Notes: a model not told the origin generated them from the letters alone. A stretch of 64,000 nucleotides of DNA from Paragyromitra xinjiangensis (GCA_038503065.1 JBCAMK010000019.1:1488001-1552000), one strand, 5' to 3'; shown: positions 24,580-38,700, counted from the stretch's first letter. A program made the numbers and translations.

Positions 24580-27500
24580 TGCCCTTTTCATCTTTATACT
24601 TTTCACGGCCGAGGTTCGAATTTCGTTATGTATAAGTCGAGGAGGATGTGAGATAGGGAGGTTATTTTTATTAAGACAAACGCTGTTATATTTTTTATGT
24701 TGGTTTGTTTACCTCTTGGTAATGTTTTATATCTTTTTCGGACTCGGAGTAGTTATGTGTATGGTGTTGGGAGCGTTTGGTGTTCTGTCCTTCGTGTATG
24801 ATATTCTAGTTTTCCAAAAGGGAAATAATTCATTTAAACATTGAGTTAATGAACTTTCGATCGAGCCGTGAAATCTCCCGTGTCTCCAGCTGCTGTTGGT
24901 ATGAACCTGCAAACATCGACGCGGAACTTTGGGCGTTATAGGTATTATATGGCGGGAAAAAGACCCGAGCATGTGTATCTATGCAAGGAGCCATAGTAAG
25001 CGGAGCGAGATGTTTCATATTGAACGAGTTCAGCGGGAACATCGGGACGTTGTTTAGCCTCCCCGGGGGGGTTCTTTTATTCTCCATCTACGGAGATTAA
25101 TCGCAAAAGGTCGTAGAGTGTCTCGTGCATATCAAGTAACGTGGCTTTTTCCCATGTGAAGAGTGTTAAACGCCGGATATTTGCTGTAGGCTTGGTAGGA
25201 GACGGACTTGAGTGGTGAAGCGCGGGGAAGTCTTCCTTCTTTCGACTGCTCTCGTACAGGTGAGTAGAGGTACTTCATAGAACTGGAATGAAAGGGCTGT
25301 ACCTCTATTCCTAGAGAACGAATCCGGTTCGAGTCAAGCGGCTAAGTCAGGACGCGCGCTTCCAGGAACTTGAACGGCTTCACGTATGTAATTCTAGACA
25401 TGTGGGCTACACATACTGCCGATGCGTGCACATGGGTCAGTAACTTTCAACAAAAATAATCAGATTCCAAAGTACTCAGAGCTTGTAGACACCAGCGGCT
25501 CTCGAGTTTATAAGTTCAAGTCAGTGGGAGCAGATAGGCGCATGACTATGTAATAAACCCATATTTCTTTTTAGATCGCGACCACAGCTTAAGCCTACGG
25601 GGTGGACGAAATACTCATCAAGATATATCTCTTGGTGCTGAGCCGCATATGTACGTGTCTGATCGTATCCTCATCTCCACCAGCAGCTACGTAGTAGAAC
25701 AGTGCACAGTGCACGCCTGGATGCCCTGAAACGGGGGTTCGGAAGTCTCACCGGCATCTAGAATCTCGGTTTACAGAGGGTTTTGGGGTTCTATAAGGCG
25801 TATGACAGTCTAGGTTGTGGTTTTATCACGAGGAGGTGTGAGACAGTGGGAGGCGCGTACTTTAGCGAGTGCTCCACTATCGCCGGCCTAGGGCACCGGC
25901 AATGGGAGGCATGCGGTTATTATGTTTCGTCACAGTCACTTGTCCGCGTTAAGTTTATTGATTCAGGTGTTTCTTGCGGTTGGGCCGCCTTTTGTTTAGT
26001 GGGTGTGATTTGGGGTTGTTGTTGCATATCTGCGGGATACGGGGGACAGAGTATTTTTCGTTTTATAGACAGGTTTTAGACGGGATAGGATGTACGGGTG
26101 GATGTGAAGATCCTTTTACACGAGATATTCAGAGAATATCAAGACTTTTCTTGATATTTACCCCGTAATGATGATTGCCTCCGTGAACCCAGTTTTAACT
26201 GTTTAGGTAGATCATTGCTTATCGATTATCACGAGTAAGCTGACGTCTGTGGGTAACCATTGAGCGAATCGGTAGCAAGTGGGGATCTCTCGGATCTTCC
26301 CGATACAACCCTCTGCTCTGGTCCTAATTTCCAGGTTGGAATATCAGCAGGTGACTTGGACGACACCGAGATGTCAATCTACGGACTACCTACCCGTTTG
26401 CTCTACTATTGCAGAGAGCGCATGCTGTTGGTGACAGATGCGTGCATAGTTTAGTCGGAACTGTAATCACGAAACTTACCCGATCAATTATAATAGCTAA
26501 TATAGCATTTTATCCTGGTGGGAACGTTATAACATAGTTGTGGATCTATGATATGTAGTCGTGTTTCGTTAGCGAGTTCCCGGTGTTTCCTATATGGACA
26601 TCCGATCAATCGGGAGATTTTGTCTTTCTGTGGTTAATACTCGGTCGGTATTTCTGTCGTTGGTGCTGTGGTAGTTATACGTTAGTTATACGTTGGGTGG
26701 GTGGGAAGGATAGACGCATATATTTACTAAAATCTCATCACGTACTTGGGATGTGAATAACAGAGTGCACAACTTATGCAACCCGAATACATTATGTGCC
26801 CATCACTGCAGTGTTATTTTCGGGATATGTGATCTCAGTAGGATTGAAAGCCACGATGCAACCCTTTCAGAGAGCACAACGTCCGTGCACACGTAAGAGG
26901 CCTTTTTAGCATGCTGTTGACAAAAAAACAATGAAAACCTGCCCTTCATATATTCCGCGTGTTTTATTGGCGTGTGATTCTGCAATAACTGCACGATAGG
27001 TTATTAATAGTATAGGAAAAGATCCAATGGTACGGTTCACTCGCTACCACATTGATGTCTCTCTTGCATCTTTACCATGGTATCGATCGCTATTCTTAAC
27101 TCTGTTCCTTGGAGGATTCCAGTGTTATGCAGTTGGTTCCACATAAAGTACTGGCGCTGGGTGTCTCGGACTGGGGTGCAGGCTGGGCGCTTGTCGGATA
27201 ATTTACGGGATGGGTGGATTCTTTACAAATTCTTCATATTCTTCGTAGACTGTGGGCGCCGTTGTTGCGCGAGGTCGAGACCCCACATAAGCTTTTGCTA
27301 TGCCACAGTCGTGCAGCGTATTGACGTATTATTAGTGCACCCGCCCGCACACCCACTTGGGAAGATGTAAAGCTACGGCGTGGAGAGGATATGACAGAAC
27401 GTGGAATAATGATAGAGGCTGGATCTGTTGACTCATCATCAGCTATCGAATTGCTGCAGATTTCGATTTGGTAAAGATGCAGAAACCGAGTCTGTAATTA

Positions 27501-29599
27501 TAGAAAACGTTACAGCCGTTGCCATTATATTACTGAACATCCGTACAAGAGATATTGCGTGTCGAACACATTCTTAGGTTTCTATAGATTACGAGATTAT
27601 ACTATAGTTGCCAATACTTCTCGACTAGCGGGCAACTTGGACCCCGCTCGTGGCCGAGTTCCGGATCTCCATTTTCCTAGCTAAGGCCGAACGGAACAAG
27701 CCTTTTGAGAGATCGAAAGGCACACACACCACTATCGTATGCAGGTACCGATGATAAGAATAGCTTGTTGTTGGTTGGCATGGCGCTATGTGGTCCGAGC
27801 TTTATCCACTTCCGCCCCTGCCGCGCGGGTCCTTTGGATATGATTTCTCCTGTGAGGGAAGGTGAATCGTTATTCAAGGAAAATGGTGAGAGTCCATCGG
27901 TTCTTATTCAGAGAATGCAGAGCTGTTGCTGTCAGACGATGTTGGAATTGCCTTTTCGGCTTTCGGCAGATTAACATTAGAGTTAGTCCTCGGGTAGATA
28001 GTTAGCTACCCTACTGTCACTCCTATCAATATCGGTAAGAGTCAATACCAGCCTCTTGCTATTTCTCCGAGTCCGTCGTGCGACTGAACGTGATTTTAAT
28101 GGATTCTCATCAGACAAAGGTGTTTTGATCGGTGATACGCGTATTGTATCCTTATATGTCATCTTTGCCTAATAGCCGCAGCAAAGGCTGTCACAGTTGC
28201 GGCACGGAAAAATCTCCATGGACCGGCCCAACTCTTCCCGGCGGCATGCAAGGTAATGCTCATTGCAGCTAATTGCTTTACTCTGTGGAATGGGTACTGA
28301 AGATATTTCCCCGGTATTCATCTGGCATTGATCTGGACTAGATAGACACTACCCGTTCATCGCGTGTATGAGGTACTCATTGAAGAGTTCCATAGTGGAT
28401 GTATGTATCTACCGTATCCAAAAATTGTCTTTGGCCGCAATTGATTAACCGTCTGCTCTCCAAGCGAGACAAAAAATTCCCCAATCCAACAGCCAGCATA
28501 TTGCCTCTCACTGCATGGGACTTTCCCCAAAATGGGGCAAATACAAGGACCAGGTAAGATAGCAGGGGTACATTTTGACCCTGCACGGACCAATGATATG
28601 GAGGCGCGGGGGATCAGCGGCTCAGTCTGGGCGCCTAGAGAAGGCGACGCCACCCTAAAAAGCGAATAAAAAGGAAGCGAAGTCCATACATACATATGTG
28701 GGGCACTATTACTCTATCGGCTGTTGGAGAGCCTACACTAATTACGGCACGGAAGGGATATGTGTGGTTAGGCTACATTCAAATCGATACTTTCCACCGC
28801 CAAACGCAGATGGGGGCGGATAGCCAATCGTTGATCAGAAAAGAGTTTTGCCTCAGTCAGCGCCACCCTCGCAAGGATGGACTGAGTGTTGGATGGGGGT
28901 GATTGGCTGGTCCTGTAAAGTGACATATGTTGGTAGAAGAATCGCGAGTTGAACTAGCAAAAGAGGTCAGATCAGTGTGGGTTTAGGTGCTGGTGGCTTT
29001 GGGTGCGGTGTGCGGGCTGCTAATGAAGATTCGAAAATAGGAATAAAGTGAAGTCTGGGAAAAGCAACACCTTTCCGTAGGTACCGATTCCCTGTTCGTT
29101 AGATCCGATGAGTGGGAAGACTGGGGAGAGTAAGTACCTACATATCACTCATGCAGCCCGCCGATTACTTTACAAGATTCACGCCCTCCGCCCCCCTCTG
29201 ATAATCTTGCTCAGTCCAGTCACGCCTCCGCTTTGCCTCCTATTCCCTACGCATAACATAAATTCTTTTCACGAGGACCCGCATACATATTGGTGTCCCC
29301 CTCCTCTTTTCCCTTTCCTCTTCCTTTCCTTCTCGCTTCCCGACGTTTCCTGCATTCCCCCGGTTCCACCGTTATTCAAACCTAATCTCGAATACTCAAC
29401 TCCTGGGCGCGTGTTCTACTGTTCTCGTGGATATCGATTGTCTTCGTTTACCAGCTTGGCTCTTGGAATTTAATTTTCTTTCCCGACGATTAGGAACCCT
29501 ACGACTGGTCAGAAGAGTCTTATAGATATCTTCAGGCACCTGCACATAACATTACCTTAAGCATCCCCAGTCTATACACATACGAACGCAGACGCAAAT
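24580..29599. other. Intergenic stretch without a supported gene
   Basis: No open frame over 120 codons has protein character on either strand. The last few hundred bases (about 29200-29480) are rich in C and T, as is usual for fungal 5' regions, and probably belong to the promoter and 5' UTR of the copper protein that starts at 29600. Confidence 0.5.
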
Positions 29600-30385
29600 A
29601 TGTTGTACTCGTCATCATCACAATCATCATCATCACCATCATGGAAGTTAGTGCTGGGAACTGTTCTAGCGATGGTGAATCTTGCAACTGCACATTTCCA
29701 GATACAATATCCGTCATGGCGAGGCAACTCACTGAAAGATGACATGCAATGGAAATATCCTTGTTAGTATTCCACCGACGGTCGACGTGCCTTGTTACTC
29801 TTGCTAACCTTCAAAGGTGCCGGAGTCCCATCAGGAGGCAACCGAACAAATTGGCCCATCAGAGGCGGATCAATCTCTGTCATCCCCGGTTGGAACGCTG
29901 GGCATCCAAGCGCCTTCTTCTACGTCAACATGGGCTACGGGAACGAACCACCAAATATGACCAACATCATGCTTCCAGTCTTCCAGATGACGGGTCCGAG
30001 CAAAGATCCGTATCCAGGCAGCTTTTGTCTCACCCAGGTGCCACTGCCGGTGAATGCGAGCCTTAAAGTGGGTGATAATGCAACCATTCAGGTTATTCAG
30101 GTTGCTTTGCATGGTGCATCGCTGTACAACGTGAGTATCCCGCTTTCTCTTGGCTTTTAACTTCTTGGATATGGTATTGATGGGGGTCTCTGTTAGTGCG
30201 CGGATGTTACTTTGGTCGACCCTGCAGACGCCGACCCGATACCGGATGGTATGTGTCAGAATTCTTCGACGTTTGGGTTCAACTTGGTATACACTACACA
30301 TTCGGGCGCCACTAGCTCGCTTGTCGATATAAGGACTTTGTCGATGGTATTGCTCGGTTGGATGGTACTGGGGTACTTCTTGTAG
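29600..30385 (+). CDS. X325/BIM1-like secreted copper protein, 221 aa, probably GPI-anchored
   Basis: This family is related in fold to lytic polysaccharide monooxygenases but is known for copper binding and uptake rather than polysaccharide cleavage. Exons 29600-29762, 29817-30130 and 30197-30385 sum to 666 nt. A Ser-rich leader and hydrophobic core end at TATA, so the mature protein begins with His32 (HFQIQYPSWRGNSL), the N-terminal copper-ligand histidine. A second His lies in NAGHPSAFFYVN. The pattern CAGVPSGGNRTNWP then GGSI, and LYNCADVTL near the last junction, matches the family; the cysteines CAG, FCLTQ, NCAD and MCQN fit two disulfides. Several N-glycosylation sites (NRT, NMT, NAS, NAT) are present. 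The C-terminus is small residues followed by a hydrophobic tail, as for GPI attachment. Length is normal. Function is inferred from the family. Confidence 0.88.
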
Positions 30386-33300
30386 CCGATGGATCTGGAT
30401 CTGGATCGGTAGCGAATGATGGGGGTAGGGTATGTGATAGTTTGTGGTCAACAATCGGTTGAGGTTTTTTTCGCCTCCCGTTTGTGCTTACAACTTTTCT
30501 TTTCTATATCTTTCTTTTTATGTATAAAAGGGTTTTTTGTGTTTTCTTTTTTTTAGGGGTTTTGGTTACGGTTTGATTTTTGTTTATGGATCGCTTTCGG
30601 TCAAGGTAGGATGATGGGAGAGTTATCGCTTACTTACTCTGTACTCTTAGCTTTGATGGTGGAGCTGATCAGGGCGAGGGGTGGGAGAACTCTGGATACG
30701 GAAGGAAAATGGGCTATGGCATTTAGAACGATGCGTGGCTGTAAATGCTGGAACTTCTCTGTATTATCTTGGCTTGGACTTATGGTGGAGCGAATAGGCT
30801 GGTGTCTATAGACCTAAAAGCCTTGTGGTGTTTACATTTTGCCTCTCACCTTCACTTATTATAATTAGGATCTTTTTTCTTCTTTTTCTCATAATCTTTA
30901 GCGAACGCTTTGGTTTTCTTGCATTTAGAATTTCTGGGGGTTGCATAAGCGCACATAGGTCATATATCTAAAATTAAGTGTTCAGAACTGGCGATCGCGA
31001 TCGCTGTCAACGCATTATGGATAGTCGTTTCGTTTCGTCTGATCTCGGACATTCGGAAGGACATTCGGAAGATCATAAAAGCTGAGAGGCAAATTGTCTC
31101 CGCCGCTGGAATGCAACGGTTGGTGATAACCATGTTGAAGTGTCACCAAAGCGGCGCAGTGGGGATGGCTGGTTTCGGGTTTGTGGAGCCGTGAGTGTTT
31201 GGAACGGGTTGACTGGCTGTTGTGAAATCACCGTTGCTGGGGGCTAACGGTGTTGCGGTGCTGTCATTTTGGGTTAACGTGAATGGGGCAAGCTTTATTT
31301 ACACCGAATACTACATGTAGTAGTAGCGTAGTGTGTAGGCGGATATAATACACGAGCGTAAGCTATAGATGATTGGTGGACGTAACGTTCTCTTCAGCGA
31401 AGGCTGATCGTAAGGCTGGTGTATGATGGCTGACTGCAGCGCAGCTGCATACCTGTACCAACAACATTTATCGGTTCTGTTAGGGCGAGAATACGGTCGA
31501 TGGTCGGGATTTGTGTGGGGTATGTGTTGATATGTAGGTATTATGTTTGGGTCGGGCAGTCGGGTAAGCGTGACTTCTGTCTAGGACTTTATTATATCCA
31601 CACGTTTTTCTCTTAAACTTGTATGATTTAGAGGAAGTCAGTTGCGCATCAAATGTTGTACGTACTCAGCCACGTTTGCCGTGGCATTACCCTACTGTTT
31701 GCTATTTAGGGTTGCTCGATTTGATCTTAGGGTAGCACTATGGGGTTCGTGTTTGTTCTGTTAAGTATATATATAATGTAGGAGTACGGAGTTGTATCAA
31801 GAACTGTCTTTGCTATCGTGTAGGAAGGGTTGGGTTGATTGTAGTACTTCTGCGATGTTGTCAGCGATAGATAGATTCAATGATTATCTAGCCATAGCCC
31901 CCATGAATCCATGAATAGACTATCTGATATTCTTATAATTGGGTTGGGCGAGAAAGAACTAAATGGCGAGTTACTTCTTGCGCTTCTAGCAACTGTTAAT
32001 GGGATTAATTATAGAATCTCAAGGTGCCTATACTTTCAATACTGAAAATTAAGAGCAAAGTATATAGTACTATTGTAATATTGCTTCTCAGGCCTGTAAT
32101 GCGGTTTTAGATATAGTGTATTTGGAGTAGTTAAATAGCGTGATAAGTGTAAGCTTTCCCTAATGCTATATCGCGGGTCTCGGGATACTGAGATTGGAGC
32201 GTAGCCGTTTTCTTAACATAATGTAGGTGACGAGTAAGAGAACTGTGTTTATCGTGATTGAGCTTTGGAGTGTAGAGGCTATATTGTGATAACGATACTT
32301 GATTATAATTATGTCGATCGTCTATACTGCTCGTTAAATTGGGCTTAACCATCTTCACCCCGGCCCTGGAAATTCTCAGGGGCCGTAAGACTAGACCTAG
32401 GAAAGCTTAAAGATGTATGGGTTTTGTTGTGATTCTTCCTAAGCTCGACGGTTTTCCTACTACCTCCGCCAGGAGCATTGTGGTATGGATGTGCTGTAAG
32501 TATGTGAACCTGTCTCCGTATCCTTGAACAGCAGATTTCACGCTAGGGTGTTGAAGTTGCCTTCATCGGCAGGGTGCTTGTTAGGAGGGTTAGGGCTGAG
32601 TGGGATCTGTTGGAATTTTATTTATACAGTTCAATCTCCCTATAAGGGTTCACTCCGGGCCAGAGCTTGTACCCTTATAGAGCGGTTACCCTTATAGTAC
32701 TACTGAGTGGTATTTCTAATTTTAGATTTTGTATCAAGCCCCAAAATATCTGGAAGCTTCTAGGCCCATATTTCAGAAAAGCCTGCCTTTTTAAAAACCG
32801 GGACTTTTGAGATGAATGCTGTGATAGTAATACGTGAAATACTGGTAAGTATGTCAAGGGTGATGAACTAGACCTATCACTTAAAAAACCTTAACCATAC
32901 ACTAGCTATAAGGGTATACCACCAAAGAGATTTCAAAACCCTAAGGGTATTCTTATAAAGCGATACCCTTATTTTACCATACAAAAAAAGTCGGGACTGC
33001 CAAGTATACCCTTATAGAGCAGATACCCTTATACGGCGAACCCTTATAGGGCGATTGAACTGTAGCAATAGAGCCTTTTGTAAGTGGTTTTCTAACTACC
33101 AGAATGTGAGCGTTTAAGCTACAACTTTTCGCAGCCATAGTTCTGACCTCTTTTTCATTGCCCTCAAAGCTTTAAAGAGCTGTAGTGTTTGTTTAATTTG
33201 TTGTGTGTTGGCAGAGATGGGTAATTTTGGTGTGTTTTGCCAAGAAGGCAAATACAAAATTGGAATGCGAGTATAGACAAGGAGTTGATGTTGGAAATGG

Positions 33301-33724
33301 GTTTTCTAATCGGGTATTGGTAGTAGACTCTAGTAGATCTTAGTGGGGAGTCCCGAAGGTTGGGGGGATTTTCATGTGCTAGCGTGTATGCTCTGTAAGT
33401 TCGGGTTTGTACCATAGTCAGGAGTCAATCAATCGAGTCTTCTCTACCTCCCGATCTCTACTTTCAACAAATCAATGCTCATAAAATATGTTTCTTTGGT
33501 TACTTTATTAAGTACACACCACGACGAGGAAAAACACACGCAAAAGCGTACTGACGGCGGAATTTCTTTTGAGATAACAACCAAAAATAAATTGGAGGAC
33601 TATATATATGTCTCTCAAAAACAACTAGCTTTCTTCGATGCTAACATTTTGAACAAATATCACCTAACTACATATCCTTAAAAAGAAAGAAAACATGACC
33701 GCAAGGCCGAGCTCAACGACCCTT
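30386..33724. other. AT-rich intergenic stretch with one transposon remnant
   Basis: No supported gene. T-rich runs follow the copper-protein gene (about 30463-30560) and probably belong to its 3' UTR. The only clear structure is the inverted-repeat element at 32627-33062. A GCGATCGCGATCGC motif is at about 30992-31005. Confidence 0.5.
32627..33062. mobile_element. Non-autonomous pogo/Tigger-like element, 436 bp, TA target duplication
   Basis: The left end starts CAGTTCAATCTCCCTATAAG and the right end is its inverted complement with one mismatch, continuing through GGGTTC. Both ends are flanked by TA (32625-32626 and 33063-33064). Inside, ACCCTTATA motifs recur near both ends, the subterminal repeats expected for transposase binding. 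The CAGT start, TA duplication and TATAAGG-type ends resemble pogo-group Tc1/mariner elements. There is no transposase frame, so it would need one from elsewhere. Confidence 0.75.
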
Positions 33725-35710
33725 TCAAGCATCCAGCTCTTTGTGCCTGACTGACTCGTGATGCTCGTGGTCGCCGACTTGTTTTTCTACTTGTGCGGCA
33801 ACTGCAGCCCTGACATCCTCGCCCTCGAACACTACGTCTGATATTAGTATTTGAAAAATGTAGATTGCAGTGAGGGATCTCACAGAAAGACAATTCCTCA
33901 AGGGTACGGCCCGCAGTTTCTGGGAAAAACAGATAGATGACGATTCCTTCGACGGTGATCCAGCAGCAATACCAGATATAGTACTTCCAACCGATGTTGT
34001 CCAATCCGATGGGGTTAACGAAGGTGTTGATGAAAGTGGCTGCTCGACTCCACCATTGTTGCATGGTGATACCCTTTGAACGAATAGTGTACGGGAAGAT
34101 CTCCACAAGATAGGCTTTGAGTTATGTTAGCTTAAGATCCACCGTATTCTTGTATCAGGTGTCTGTTGAACTTACTGTAGGTAAGAGCATTGAAACCCAT
34201 GTTATAAAAGGGGGAGTATAAGAAAATAGCAGTAACTGTCGCAACACCAGCCGCTGTACTTCCAGTCGCCGCATATCTTGCTGAGCTGATTGTCAAGATG
34301 AGGTAAACGCTGAGAACACCGCAAATACATGTCATGTACATTTGGCGTCTCTTGAATCTGAACACGGCGAGGGCCGCGCAAGTTCCGTTGACCCATGACC
34401 AACATGTCATACCGAGATTGACTAAATTCTGGCGTTTTCCGTCCTTGATACCGACTTGGTCGAGAATCTTCTTGAGATAGAAAGAGAGCGGGTTGTTGCC
34501 AGACCATTGGGTGAAGACACCAATGCAAAGCGCAAGGACAGCGCGGCGGCGGTTACCGGGAGATGTGAAGTATTGACGCCATGTCATTTTTTTGCCTTCG
34601 AGTTCGAGTTTGATGGTGGCTTCAATCTGGGCAAGTTCGGTTGCGGCGAGTTCAGAGTCTTCGTCTCCCTCTGGATAGTGATACTATGTTAGCTGGTTTT
34701 GGTTGGCATGGGGAATTGGAAATCATATACCTGCGTGGTATTTTATTAAGATGGCGCGAGCTTCCTCATGGCGATCCTTGGAAATGAGATAACGAGGAGA
34801 CTCGGGAATCCACCTAGGAGGTTACAAACATGTTAGTATTGTAGTACGTATCCTAGGGGATTTTTTTAGTAGTAGAGTGCGGAAAAAGACATACCATATG
34901 AAAGCAAGTTGCATAAAGCTGGGAAGGCATTGGAGAACAGAAGGAATTCTCCATGACCAAGTTGTCTTCATTTCAAATGTTCCATAGTTTACACCCGCGG
35001 CAACAATGGCCCCGATAAACCAGGACGAGTTGAACAGCGAGGTTAGGACAGCTCTTTCCTTGGGATAAGAAAGTTCTCCGATTAATGACGAGGCGGCAAC
35101 AATGGCGAATGGAATACCGAAACCGAGGATGATTCTTGCAATCACAAACATTGCAACTATACATCCTAGTCAGCATTGGTCTACGAGTCTTTGGTTAAGA
35201 GAACCTTACAGTTCTGAGCGGCAGTCTGAAGGACGGAACCGATAATCATGATGATAGACCCGAGGATGATACTCATTCGTCGTCCATATTTGTCGTTCAT
35301 AAGCGGAACAAACGGAAGTGCGATAATACAACCTAAAGAGTACGAAGCAGACATGAATCCTAGTCTAGCCTTGTTCGGATCATTGAAGTCTATCATTTTA
35401 GGTATCAGTATGAGGGTTTCGATAGATCTAAACGTTAGGCAGACCCACAGTATCGCCAGTAGTCAATTGTTTGAATACCGTTCATCATAGAAGAATCGAA
35501 TCCAGAGGTCCATTCGACACCCAAACAAGCCGGGATCATGACAAAATAGAGTGATCGAAGATTGGGTTTTTTGTACCTGGATAGAAGTTAAAATCGATTC
35601 TGATTCTACTTTCACGTGAATTCTGATGTTAATTGTTTAACATACCATGGCACTTTATCTTGTTCCACCAACCGGGTCACGACCGGATCAGCAGTTCCTC
35701 CAATAGCCAT
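33725..35710 (-). CDS. MFS sugar transporter (sugar porter family), 518 aa, eight exons
   Basis: This is a plasma-membrane hexose or disaccharide proton symporter of the major facilitator superfamily. Exons on the minus strand are 35710-35646, 35576-35449, 35389-35210, 35156-34895, 34813-34731, 34670-34176, 34114-33884 and 33837-33725. They total 1557 nt, with frame kept across all GT-AG introns. Sugar-porter signatures are visible: GFDSSMMNGIQ in the first helix, NDKYGRRMS after helix 2, PESPRYL before the central loop, the GNNPLSFYL segment of helix 7, and PETAGRTLEEL near the end. The overall layout is twelve helices with a large central loop and a hydrophilic C-tail rich in His, Glu and Lys. 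It most resembles the fungal lactose/hexose permease-like group; the sugar cannot be assigned. Start is the first in-frame ATG. No lesions seen. Confidence 0.93.
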
Positions 35711-38700
35711 TTTAAAGGCCTTTTATTTCTTTCGGGTTTTGAGTAGTGTTGAATATGGCCCGGTTTAGGGATGTTGAAACCTATGATTCTTGAAACCGGA
35801 GAAGTGGAAAGGGACGAATTTAAAGACTATAAACCCCACTCAATTTTCCCATAAACTTCATGTAAGTTGCTTCCGGCCACCCCGCATTGACAGGGGCTCC
35901 CTTCAATCGGAAAATAGTAGATTGAGCCGCTTCATAACGTCTTTTACCCGGAAGGAGGAAGACCCAGAAGTACCACTCGAAAAATTTCCCCCCGCGATTC
36001 CAAGACGTTAGCTATTTGTGAGGAACTCCCGCTTCCCCGAAGGATAAGCTAATCCTAAACGACGATCGCCCCGGAATAAGGCTTGAGAAGCGATTCTGGG
36101 GTAATATTCGTATGATAAATTGTATCTGGGGAAGCATGTTAGAGGCTTCAATGGGCCTTTAGTATATATCGCACGTGGGTCGGCCCCTGCGGACCGGGTT
36201 CCGACTGCAGTTGCCTATTTGGACGTCTCGGGGAGTACTAATCTGACATGCCAAGATTCACAATGGTTGTTTTCATCTCACCGATCAGGAAGTTTATAAA
36301 CCCTCAACACTCGACCTGGCCACCGGCTGTATATCCAACACTGTCAGCTTTCGTGAAAAAAACGGGGTTCAATAACCCCCAATAGATAGAGTAGACGCCC
36401 CCCAAATTCTCCACTTCTCCGCATTACCAAGAAGTGCTAGCTGGTACTACATTACGACCTCCATCGCCACCTATCCCGGTATATCTAGTTCCGCACGATT
36501 GAACTCTAGTTAATAGTCGTAATAGGTCGTAATAGGTCGTATGCTTGGTAGCAAGTGCTAGCTATAGTACTCTGCGCTGTGGTTTCTTACTAGGTGGGGT
36601 AGAGCTACTTGCATGCTAGGGATTAATTAGAGATAGTCGGTAGTAAGTACATCAGTCTTTGAAGACTCCTGAGCTCTCCACACGTTGTGGGGTGATTGTT
36701 CATGAAGTGTAAAAGCTTTGCCACTCCTACAAAATAGGCCCTGACATCATTAAAACCCAGATATGCTTTGTTTGGATTAGAGTGCAGCCTTAAGAAGAAC
36801 CCCTGCTTCCGAGCCCAGCCACTGCCGGTTACCTGCTGCCGAATAGATGATAGCGCCGCACCGCGCGTGGAACCGGGAACTCTTCCGTGACAGAACTCTG
36901 GGTTTAAACAACCCTGAGATTCTTGGCCGAGATCTAAAATTGGTCTAGATCTCGAAGCCAAAAGGAACATATCATTTTTTTTCTTCGGGACTCTTGTTGC
37001 TTTGGAACCTGGGATGATAATTCTACTTTCATATGTACTTATTTGCCTAATAATCCTCAGGATCGAACGCATGACTTCCGGATGCCAATGAAAATTTAGC
37101 TTCGGTAGTGGGGGCAGAATACTGGTAATTTTATGTGTCCTTACTACTACGGTATGCTTTACCGAACAATTCCTCACATAATCATTAATCATTATTGGAA
37201 ACCGTCTTTTACAGCCGTCGATTCGGTATTCCTTGAGAAGGCTAAAGAGCTTTATTCTTTACGGAGGTGCACACACATACTAAAAATTGGTGGTATTCAC
37301 TGGTATGGCTAAGCTTCATTCTTGGTTCCGTGCTTGGCGTGACATGACCGAGTGCTAGTGGTTACTTAATTTTTTCAGGACTATCAAGCACTATGAATGT
37401 GGTGCAAAGGGCTGTAAGCTAATGAAAGACCTTTGGGGGCTATGAAATAGGATTTATAATAGTATCCACCGAAGCTAAGGCTAGATTTCTAATAGGGAAG
37501 GTTCTAATTGGGTTGTAGTTGTCTCGAGGCGTAAGTGGGTGTGCAAAAGGAGTGCCAAGGGTGGAGAGGAGAACCAAGGTTATGGTATGAGAACTGCTGG
37601 TTCTGGGTATAGGTAATGGGTGGAAGTTCATCTGCTCAAGTTTCTACAATTTATGGCTCGCGCACAGATCTTCCTTCATGATCAAAGATGGTGTGTTGAA
37701 GGCTTATGCACCTTTAGGCCATATCCACCCGGGGAAGGTCATAAGTACCCGAAAATGCAAGAAGGTCTTGGTCAATTGGGGGTTAAGTGAAGCCTAACCG
37801 GTCAAAACAGCCTGCATGCATTTTGCATCTTCGGGTACTTATGGCCTGCCCCGAGTACCAGAGCCTGCGGGCAGGTTAACAACGTTGACATAAGGTTGGC
37901 CAGCATGATATACGTCAGCGAATCAATCCTCAAATCATACTAAGTTATTGGCAAGCGGGTGAAAGTAGCGAGGAGAACCTGGGCCTTGGCGCATTACCAC
38001 AGTCAGTCGAGCTCCTGGTCACAATAAGTGCTACGGCTACGAGAGTTCGCAAATTACTTTCTTGCCTCAGCAGCTACTACAGATTGCCTTGGCATGCTAT
38101 CGTGGTATTTATAGATCTTATTTATAGATCTTATTACAATTAACTTAACTTTGTTGGGTATGGCGACATACCACTATTACAAGGTATCTTGAGATAGCGT
38201 ACTGTGGGAGGTCGTAAGAGCTATTTCTCTGTTTTTTCGTCTAGTAGGGTGTGGGGACGGGTGACTGACCTATAGACATTGTGATCTCGATTGCCACTAA
38301 AGCCTTATATATAGAAGTGATCTGTACGTAGATAAAAAGATGTGCTAATCTGTTGTGCAGAGTTATATGTGTGGGGTGCGGGGAGGAGTGGCGGCGCGTT
38401 CATTGTCTTCCTCCTACTCAACCGTAAGTGGAATAAAGACTGTTGTGGGGTATAGGGAGGCCAGAGTGTCGAGTCCAGGAAAAGGGTACTGTTTTTCCAT
38501 AGGTATACCGAGGGCTGTAGGAAAGTGATGCACGTTTCTCGACTCTCAGCAACTATATCACTAGCTGGTAGGATAAAAATTGACGTGGGAGGTTAGGCTA
38601 CGTAGAATCTGGATCTAGTAAGAAAACCGGCACAGGATGCGCTGCTACTTATCATTGCGGGGCTTTTTAGTTAAAAATTGGGTCCCCATGCTGATCTCCG

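Noticed and set aside
36623..37192. 189-codon minus-strand frame
   Set aside because: No domain and no splice or promoter context; stops are sparse by chance.
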